64,000 nt of DNA, taken from assembly GCA_015956445.1 (NCBI GenBank), contig WIUZ02000006.1:620001-684000 (forward strand). The letters run 5' to 3'. Source of the DNA: Thelephora terrestris (lineage: Eukaryota; Basidiomycota; Agaricomycetes; Thelephorales; Thelephoraceae). Under the pieces are notes generated by a model. It saw only the letters and a list, made by a program, of their open reading frames with translations, made no database searches and had not been told where the DNA came from. The position numbers and the translations under genes were made by a program. Below are positions 55,603 to 64,000 of this stretch, in pieces (position 1 is the first letter of the stretch; each line of letters opens with the position of its first letter).

Positions 55603-57629
55603 CTACTGAAGCGCATTCTTCGACGAATCTCTGATCGAATCCTCTGGAGTTCCGTCAACGCCGCTCCATTCCCAAGGACGGATTTGTTCTCTATAGCCCT
55701 TCTGCTGAGGTACGGCATCACCTTTTCAAGAGTGAGCTATGATTCATTTGCAATCACTGAGAACCTGAAAACGTACTTCCGAGAGTTCCCCGTATGGAAT
55801 ATATCTATGGGATTCCCTGAATATCCATCTTCAGGGTATGGGCAGGTGACTTACTTAAAAACTACAGGGGTTGGGGATTTGATCCTTGCGGTGAGGTAGT
55901 CTGTGAGGACATCCCGCATGCCTTTGACCTGTCAGCAGGAGTTGGAGTAAGACAGCGGCGACGTACCAAAAAGTTGTCCAAATGCAATTCGCAATGCAGT
56001 GGGCTGTGTGATGCTCGCCGTCCCATGGGACGTGTCTCCCTTGGCCAATCCCTCCTGCTCCAGCAATGAGATGATTAAACGGCAGCTTTCCATGTTATGG
56101 GTTCCAAACATGACAGAAATACGTGGCCGCGAGTTCTGTCGAACGTCCAGGGAGATTTGATGGACGAGAATTCTCGCACACGCATCGAAAGAAGCGTCAG
56201 TCTCAGTCTTTGTCAGGTACACCGGTAGATCAGCGTCCGTCGAGATTGGCACTCGGGAGTCCCGAGACGCCTCCTGTTCGTGGTACGCTCCGCGAACTAA
56301 TTTGACACCAAGAGCATAATTCCCCCTTTCCGCATCTTCCAAAGACCGGAGTAGGTGAGCCCGTCCTCTATTTGGGATTTTTGAGGAAAAGGCCAGACGA
56401 GGAGATAAGCAACAAACCTTCGAAAATATGCCTGGTAAGTCCCATAAACGATCGGTTGGAGAGAACTATCAGCCGACAAGTTATTGAACTTCTGACTTAG
56501 AACGGCCGTGAACGCCTCCACCGCAGGCTGCGCGAAGATTTGTCATTTTATCCGAGGTCGGTTAGAATAGGCGAACCTGGTACCAACTGCGTCGGGGTTA
56601 ACCTGAGCTCCGAGATGCTTGGGAGCTGACGGACCTATTTTCTGCATCGATTACAACCTTCACTTGTCGTTCCCTTGCTCGGTTGAAGATCCGGAAGAGG
56701 TCCTCCTGAAGATTCAGCAGAGCTAGTCGATCGGCAGACGATAAGAACGGAGAGTCCTCAGAAGCTGTGAGGATATCTAAATCTCGAGGCGTTGGGCTTC
56801 CGGGAAATGGAATGGAGGAAGGGGGTCTAGATCGAACCAAATGCCGAGAAAGGCGAACCAACGACTGCGAGTCAGGAAGTAGGGCTGTCTAGGTAAAGTT
56901 GGGTGAGCATCGAGTGGGCCATAACCACCAGATCTCACCAATTTTATCGCTACCCATGTACTTCTCTCCGCAGTCGTTCGAAGAGAGTCTTCGTGGTCGG
57001 CGGCAGCATCAATGCTGCGGATCATTTCTTCCACCGTTTGACTATGCAATGCGTTTCCGCTGATACTTGCATTGGTCTCATCAACTTCAACGCTGTACGA
57101 AAGTAGGGATCCTTTAGATTCTCTCCGCAGCTGATGGATGAGTGGAATACAGTCTGCGACGGTGTCGCCGCCGACAAACTGATGGCAGCGTGGTCAACCA
57201 TCGAGCCTGAGGGCAAAGGAGGATGATCCGAACCTGCGCAAAAAATGATCGACGAATAAAGGCCTCAGCCAGTTGCTTCAGACCGGGAATTGAGGTCATG
57301 AAAGAAATAACATGTGGGGACCAGTCCACAAACGCAGGGACAGAGCAGATGGAGAAGACGAAATAGGAGCGCAACAAGGATGTTAATGGGGTATTCCGGA
57401 TACCAGAGTCCTCGCCATTGATATCGTCGCTTGCGTCTGCATTCACACTGGCCGGGCCAAGCCTTGAGATCGTAAACACAGCAGTGGCGCCGACTGCAGC
57501 ACCAAGAACGACCCTGGCTCCTAGGCGTGGGAGTCGTCGGGGCGATACGTTGGGTAAACGATGGTACTGCCTGGAGACGGACTTTCGACAAGCCGAGGAA
57601 AGAGAGAGAGGGCGTAGCCAGAAGGACAT
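55603..57629 (-). CDS. PUT1: Proline dehydrogenase, mitochondrial
   Basis: FAD-dependent oxidation of proline to pyrroline-5-carboxylate, the first step of proline use. The start at 57629 gives a basic, Ser-rich N-terminus (MSFWLRPLSLSSACRKSVSR), consistent with mitochondrial import. Family blocks in order are IHQLRRESKGSLLSYSVEVD (near 57.1 kb), QVKVVIDAE (about 56.65 kb), QPIVYGTYQAYFRR (56.45 kb), NYALGVKLVRGAYHEQEASR (56.3 kb, with the conserved KLVRGAY), ISVMFGTHN (56.1 kb) and a final exon ending RIRSEIRRRMRFSS. Several short introns. It converges with CAND1 (51 bp between stops) and is divergent from BCP1. Confidence 0.92.
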
Positions 57630-57746
57630 CGGAGTGCTCGGGATACAAGTGATGAGAAACCTGCTTAAATAGACTTTAGATCCGGGTTCGGTTATTTGAT
57701 CAGTGCTTATGTAAACATGACGTCGGATCGGAGCTTGAGGTGAACG
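57630..57746. promoter_or_regulatory. Shared promoter region between PUT1 and BCP1
   Basis: 117 bp between divergent start codons. It contains the palindrome-like TTGATCAG but no obvious TATA box or known binding motif. Joint control is inferred only from spacing. Confidence 0.45.
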
Positions 57747-58776
57747 ATGTCGAAAAGAAAACAAGAGGAAGAATCAGAGAGCGAAAGGGTAAGAAAAAAC
57801 ACGATTTAATAGTCGCGTGCCTCTTCTCACTTTTCTACCTCAGGAGCTCATAGACGTCGATTTTGAGTTTTTTGACCCAATCGCCGATATCGACTGGCAT
57901 GGTGTAAAACGCCTGTTGACTCAGCTCTTCCAAGCCGACGCCCTTCTCTTTCACCTCAACCTGCTTACGGACCTTATCCTTTCCCAACCGCTCGTTGGTT
58001 CAACGGTCAAGTGCGATGGAAGAGAGAGTGACCCATATGCATTCCTCTCCGTGATAAATCTCAATCTCCACGCGGTCCGTTTCCTTCCTCAGCGCAAATT
58101 AGGACCCATTGACTGTGCCTCCTAAGGATCACCCTTCGATTGAATCTCTCATCAAATATTTTCTTTCCAAGGCAAATTCTAACCCAGCCCTCCGCTCTGT
58201 TCTTGAGGATGCTCTCGCACCATCCTCAAATGCCCATGTTGGCCTGATTCTCTCGGAGAGACTCGTCAACATGCCAGTGCAGATTATCCCGCCAATGTAC
58301 AGGATGCTCGCAGATGAAATACAATGGGCCGTTGAGGAGGTATCCCCATCCCCCTCGCTCGGCCAAATCTTATGCTGATTTCTCCACGGTCAGGAAGAAC
58401 CCTTCAATTTCAAGTACTACCTCGTCATAGCACGCACTTACCATCTCCCCCCCGAGGAGCTGGAAGACTTGGGCCAAAGTTCCAATCCCTCAAAGCGCAG
58501 AAAGGGCCAAGTAACTGTGGCGGATACCCCCCGCTTTTTTCATCCAGAAGACGAGCAGTTTGAGCAGGTGAGGACACCGCCTCACTACGTGGTATTTTCC
58601 GCTCAGAGCTCGTGACGTAGGTATCGATACATTCCATCCACTATCCATTCACGAATGCTCAACCAAGAGAGGCGGACGCATTTGGACTTGACACTCGTGG
58701 TTGCTTGATCTTCATTCCTGCCGATAGGCTCCCACATCTCATATCAGATATACAAGACCGATATCGCCCTTCGTGA
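57747..58776 (+). CDS. BCP1: BCP1/BCCIP family protein
   Basis: The yeast relative is a nuclear protein that acts as chaperone for ribosomal protein Rpl23 and in export of Mss4; the animal relative is BCCIP. Five exons: a first exon MSKRKQEEESESER (57747), then ELIDVDFEFFDPIADIDWHG, which is the family signature. Then HPSIESLIKYFLSKANSNPA, QIIPPMYRMLADEIQWAVEE, FNFKYYLVIARTYHLPPEEL, and a last exon with VSIHSIHYPFTNAQPREADA and RGCLIFIPADRLPHLI. Stop at 58776. Introns are 50-60 nt with GT-AG ends. Complete, with the usual length. Confidence 0.92.
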
Positions 58777-58865
58777 CATCTTGAATGAAGACCAGTAGAT
58801 ACGAATAAAAACGATGCGATGTAATGTACAACGACCGACCTACGTATTTGCTGATAGAAGTAGCT

Positions 58866-61800
58866 TCATCTGGCACTGATACCCATCTTCAAGCTTGCGC
58901 CAACAACGTCGACTTCGTTCCATCTGGTGCCACTCGTCGCCTGCTTCTTGCTCTGGATATACGCAAGGGTATTTCTGAAATGCCTGGTAATCATCTCTGG
59001 TGTCTGTACCCCTTCGAGGAGGCCCGGGGGTGCTCGTTGTGATGGGTGGACATCAGGAGACGAGATATTGTCAATGCTTGAGGTGATCAGTTCCACCAAG
59101 CTGTTCACGAACTTCGGTGTGACCTAAAAGATGAAATAAGGACGTAAAACTTGTGATAGGGCGTCAGGCTGTCTCACAGCAGGAGCATCGCGGTCCAAGT
59201 AGTAAAGATAACGGTCTAGTGTGTCACAATAAAGTTGGACGGTGATTATTTCCTCCGTGGCAGAATTGGCAATCCGCAGAGATTTCTGCAAACACTCAAG
59301 CACCCGCTTGCTGTCTTGATGTGGGAACTAATCAAAGCGAGAATTAGACCCGGTCACCGCTAGGGACCTGTTTACTTGCCGCTTTGACGTTGTCAGAGCC
59401 AACATCTTCCTCTTTTCCCTTTGTTCCATCCGGCGGGGTCGACTTTTCCACCTCCACATCGGCTGGGGACGTGTCTTGCCACCACATATGACTCGCCAGG
59501 CTTACTGCAGTAGACTGGTGAGGCTTCTTTAGAAGCTTAGCCCCGTGTAGCGCGGCCTTGGTGATCAAAGTGTCGAAATTGTCAGTGCCAAACACCTTTG
59601 CACCTTGGAGTGTGCCAACGATGAGCGCCACTGCTTGCAGTTGAGCACGGCTTTCAGATATGCTCTCTTCGTAAACTGTGAATGCCTGGACATAAAGGTC
59701 GTATGTCAGATCTTCAAATCCACACTCGTCCGCGATTTGGGCAGCAAGCAGGAACAGTCGTAGCGCGATCGCCGGGGCATCTACTTGTGTGGCTAGAATC
59801 GAAATCAATTGTCGAATGAACTTGATCGTTGTGGGCACTTTGGTTTTCCAATCTTCTTCCTGTACTTTCCAGTCGTGCCAGCACCTAAAATCCCGCACCG
59901 AGAAACGCTTACCAGGTGTTCCTTGCTCTTACACCGTCTGCATAGCTTGATCGCGGAGGTTATTAGTGCGGGAAAAGTGAACCGCATTCGCTCTCCGCCT
60001 AGATCGAAATGTTTCCTCGCCGTTTGTAAAAGCTTGAGAAGAGTGAGGAAGGAGGATGCGTAGGCGGTGCGGTGAATACCTCAAATTGTGTATCCACTGA
60101 GTCAGCTCGAAAGAGGTGAACCATTCGTGCCACCCAGCCCTGTTCTTCGGCGATGTCTTCCCTGTCCGGATACGGTCCCTGTCGCCTTGGATCTTTGTTC
60201 CCATGTTGCTGGTCAGTGCCAGAATAGAGACCAGAATCAGATTGGTCCTTTATCAAAACGTGGCATAGCTCAAGTACGCCATTCACGTCCTCTGGGGTTT
60301 CAATGATCGTTTCATTCTTCAGAATCGATGATATGACGGCGTGGGAGAGCGATCGTCTGGTTGAGTATGGTTGTTGTGATAGCAACGAAGAGTAACGGGG
60401 GATAGCGAGAAGGGTCAAGACGGATTGATAGGAATTGATGGGCGCGGCAAGAAGAGATGAAAGGTTGCTTGTTGTTTGAGGGGAGTGGATGTCAGGACTA
60501 CATGTCAGACACATGAGTTGCAGATAACAGGGCGAGGTCATAATACGGCTCAACTTGTCTCCGCACTCCTTGATCTTTCCATGAGCAAAACCTAGAATCT
60601 GATCAACGTACTCCAATTTGTCCGGATAGCAACTCAAGGAAAGGTTCGTAAGGGAAACCAAAAGTGCGGTAATATCTTGGATGGACAGGTCTGGTCGAGC
60701 CTGTAGTATGGGTTCATGCGGATGTTCAAGCAAAGGAACGCATACGAACCTTGATGAGTTCGACAATCTGCTGCCAGAATACCTCAAACAACTTGACATT
60801 TTCGGGGATCCCTCTGAACTTGTGTACCGTGGTTTCGCCTTTCCACTCGTTAGGCGACTCTCCACTCACGCTGTGAGTGACATGAGTGGGGCTCTCGACA
60901 TCCGTAGGCTGGGTAGAAGTAGGACTTTGGGGCTCTGGGCTCCAAACATCAACATCCACGGCATGCGCCCCCTCACCGCCCGCGGGCGTATTTGCACGCA
61001 ACCTGGCCTTCTGTATTCTGACTTTCTCGGCTAGGCGACGAGCAGCAGCCTCCTCTTGCCGCTTTGTTTCTTCTGGATCCTCGGTTTCGGCTTCCCGCGC
61101 AGCATAAGCTGCAAGGCGATCGATCAAGGAGATGACTATCTGTTTGATGTTGACTTTTGGGTGCAATTGGGCCGTCGCTGATAAGAAGGGCCCCAGTGTG
61201 TGAAGGTGGAACTCATCCGTGAACACCTGATCCCGTTGTCAGAAAGATTCACTCCTTTGCTCCTCAACACACCTGAATAACGACTTCCATCAAATATTCT
61301 TGTGCGATTACATCCTTGCAATTGACGACCTGTTCGAGAATGCCTGGAAGAATGATCTTTTGGTAGAGATCCAAATCCACCCCATCCAACTGACTGAGCC
61401 GGACAAGATTTGTACCAACGAGAATACGAAGTTCCTTGCGTTCCATCTCTCGTTTTTCGCGGTCTCGTGAGTGTCCCTGGTGCTGCAGCCGTACCCACAA
61501 CTTGTTCATTTCAATGAAATTGGTGAGCACGAAGGAGATGGAGTCTTGTAAGTTTCCGGAGGGCCTAACGAGTCTCAGAATAAAACCAAAGGTACTGATG
61601 GTCAACATACCCCGTCTCAACGCCAACGGGTAGGTGATCCCTGGTCTGACCACTCAGATAGTGACGTAGGAAGAGCCCACGGATAGGATGCAGAACGCCT
61701 CTCGACATCTCCATCATATCCTTCATGACTTCTTTGACTGGCGCATCATTGATGGACATGTAAACCGACCCGACGGTAATCATCAAGTACAGTCTGGGGA

Positions 61801-62208
61801 CAATGTTCCCAGCATACTGGACTAGTTCGTACAAATCCGCGAGGTGATGTTTGCCTTGCGTATGGGCGTCGTACAGGTAATTCGATAGGTGTCTGAGAGC
61901 GTCGAAAACTGCCATGTCTGAAAGTCTGTTAGGCGAAAGATCCATCGTAACCCTTGCGGCGAAGCGTACAGAGTTCATAGTACTGTTTTGGCGAAAGGGA
62001 AGACGTGCGGAGTTCCGCGAGCATTGCGCTGGCACTCTTCAGCCCGTCCATAAGTTGATCCAGTTCCTGACAGGCTTGGGTAAATCCTCAGATGGTGAAG
62101 ATAATGACAACGTACTAGATGTCGTTTCATCTGCTGTACCTGGACCTTAACTGTGTTGAGGGCATCACCGAGCATCTTGCCCTCTTCTGTAGCGGGGGCG
62201 GCTTGCAT
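58866..62208 (-). CDS. VPS35: Retromer subunit VPS35
   Basis: The scaffold of the retromer complex, which recycles cargo receptors from endosomes to the Golgi. The start at 62208 reads [20 protein letters not shown], followed by [20 protein letters not shown] with the conserved PRLYL motif that contacts VPS26. Also seen are [69 protein letters not shown] and, in the C-terminal solenoid that binds VPS29, [20 protein letters not shown] and LCRRC-type segments. The end is [15 protein letters not shown] to MGISAR. A Pro/Thr-rich acidic linker (about 60.9-61.0 kb) is also seen. About nine short introns. It converges with BCP1 (about 90 bp). Confidence 0.93.
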
Positions 62209-62397
62209 GGCGATTTTCTAGAACACAGAGCTAGCGGGAGACGGATACGGGGTAACGGGTTCGAGGTGTAAAGAGCGAGCCGACGCTGTGACTGCGGAGA
62301 TTTCTATTTCCGGAAGTGCAGCTGATCATCATTTCGTCAATACCACAACCTTAGCTAGCTCGACAAGGGCTACACAGTACAAGTAGGTATGTTACAA

Positions 62398-64000
62398 TCA
62401 TAAATCGATCAACAATGCTTCTTGTCGGTCGGGCTGCTGGACGGCGGACTGCGGAACAGAGGGCATATAGCTAGACTGAGGGGCTAAAGTCGGTGCAGTT
62501 GGAAAGGTCGGTAATGGGGATGGGCCAGCGTGTGTTGTTCCGTGTCTTAACGGTGAAAAAGTGCGGTGGTTTGCAGAAGAATGGGCCCCATGTTGTGGGG
62601 GAGATAGTGAAGGGTGTAGAGACGTTATCTGGGCGAACCCTTGATTGGATGCAGTTTGGAATGCTGACGAATCCACGAGTCGCGTGGATTGGGGAGGTAA
62701 TGGCGTGGGGTGATACCCAATGTGGTGTGATACGGGGGTAACGAAAGAGGAAGGCGTGTGAGAAACACGCGGGGATGGAGGCCGTATCTGAGGATGCAGC
62801 ATGGGCTGAGTCTGGGGGGGTGCCCAATTAGTGGAGGAGACCGGTGGTGGTGATACCCAGGCATCTGGTACCGCTTGTCGAAGTGGGCTCTGGTATGATG
62901 AACCAGGGGCTGTAGCATTTCTCCTGGAAGGGTGTGCCACCTGGGCGGAAAGCAAATGATCATAAAGTTTGACCGCTTGCGATAGTTTGTCGTGCATATC
63001 TGTTAGCAAGTCTGCACGAACTCAGTAATCAAGGATGATATCAGGAACGCAGAGGACCTCACTCTCACGGCGGCTTGTGTCATCAAGGCTCATCGCGAGC
63101 TTTGGCCGCAGCCCATTTGCTTGATCGTAAAGCTGGTTCAATGCAGGATATCTGCTGATATCTCTACCATTGGGATCGTGTTGCGCCTGCTCCACGGTCT
63201 GTGAAAAGGTCATTATCGTGTCAGACTCTCGAAGGTCCATATCGTAGTTCGGTAGGGTTGAGAACGAAGTTGGCAAGGGTTGTGAGGGGCTAATTTGGCG
63301 AGGGGGTAATGCGACTGGTTGGGGAAATTCAACGGGTAAAGGGGCGCTTGGGATAGGGTTCGGGACGTCTCTTAGGCTCGCCTCAATTGCAGCCTTTAAA
63401 TCGGGGTCATTGCCAAAATCCAAGTCGGCAGGGCCATTGTTAGGATTGACAGTCGAAGGTGGCTGAGAGGGGGTATAACCAGAACTACCAAGGGCGCCAG
63501 AAACGCCCGCGGCCTCCAGTGACAACTGTATCGCACGCTGAAGATCCGTGTCTGCGTCCCGGAAGGTCTTACTGCGTGAGCCACGGGCGTTAGGGGGGCT
63601 GTGGGACACCTTAGGAATGTCATGGCTATGTGATTCTCGGTTTATCGCTCGCATCAAAACCAGACCAGTAAAACTCACATTTTGTCTTTTGCCCTAGTCA
63701 GCTTTACGAAGCAAGAGTCACAAACGCGGACCTCTTGAGTGATACCGAAATGAGGCAAAGGGAGCGACTTGCTAGAACATTGATGATCGAAGACTTGGCC
63801 GCAGTTGCGACAATGATGCTTTCTGTTTGTGAATGTGAACTGTGTACGACAACGCATGCAAACATCCGAGTCTATCCAGTCCGGGGCGGTCTGACTATCG
63901 ACCATCGCCGATGAAGTGGAAGCCGGGTCTTGTGGGGGGAAGCTGAACCCTGTGTACTCATGAGGATCGGGTTTCTGGAAAGAAAAGACTCCCAAACCTT
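62398..64000 (-). CDS. VPS27: ESCRT-0 subunit VPS27, C-terminal part
   Basis: It sorts ubiquitinated membrane proteins at endosomes. The N-terminal VHS domain lies beyond the right edge. Present are a FYVE zinc finger that binds PI3P ([30 protein letters not shown]; about 63.7-63.9 kb) and two ubiquitin-interacting motifs ([13 protein letters not shown] near 63.53 kb, [13 protein letters not shown] near 63.38 kb). A helical GAT-like region ([20 protein letters not shown], then [16 protein letters not shown]) follows. The long Pro/Ser/Gln tail ends EALLIDL, a clathrin-box-like motif, at the stop near 62398. Short introns join the parts. It is about 190 bp from VPS35 on the same strand. Confidence 0.92.

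Overview
The window looks like a chromosome segment of a basidiomycete fungus, most likely an agaric-type Agaricomycete. The evidence is short GT-AG introns (about 45-60 nt), a compact set of conserved eukaryotic genes in the last 16 kb, and transposon families typical of that group (Plavaka-like CACTA transposase, Ty1/copia). Assignments rest on recognising protein motifs by eye; no database search was run.

Positions 1-46.5 kb form a transposon island with no recognisable host gene. It has three layers. (i) A set of 0.4-1.25 kb palindromic elements begin CACTGGGG and end CCCCAGTG; many have 3-bp target-site duplications (TSDs), so they look like CACTA-type MITEs. (ii) A set of gene-carrying elements has ends of the form TGTSA...TSACA and 5-bp TSDs, without LTRs and without any visible transposase. 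I call them type 1 (A, B+D, C, E), type 2 (F, G) and type 3 (H). Types 1 and 2 carry a promoter and a multi-exon gene for a coiled-coil protein with an acidic tail, plus a conserved hairpin. Type 3 carries two divergent ORFs. This is the best candidate for an undescribed system. (iii) There are solo LTRs, a Ty1/copia fossil, broken CACTA-type transposase genes, and a large foldback with TTAGG-like repeats.

The island carries the scar of an inversion of about 26 kb (roughly 9.4-35.6 kb) between two inverted type 1 elements, A and C. Their TSDs are exchanged between the two elements (GGGGG and GTGGG), and so are the 3-bp TSDs of the MITEs around them. A third element (B+D), a Plavaka transposase gene and the foldback are each split across the same two breakpoints.

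From 47.5 kb on the window is gene-dense host DNA: an F-box protein (-), DPM1 (-), a Sel1-repeat protein (-), CAND1 (+), proline dehydrogenase (-), BCP1/BCCIP (+), retromer VPS35 (-) and the C-terminal part of ESCRT-0 VPS27 (-, running off the right edge). The genes are tightly packed. The Sel1-repeat gene stops only 15-33 bp before DPM1 starts, and two divergent pairs share promoters of about 120-140 bp. Two genes act in endosomal sorting (VPS27, VPS35) and two in SCF-type ubiquitination (F-box, CAND1), but nothing shows they are co-regulated.
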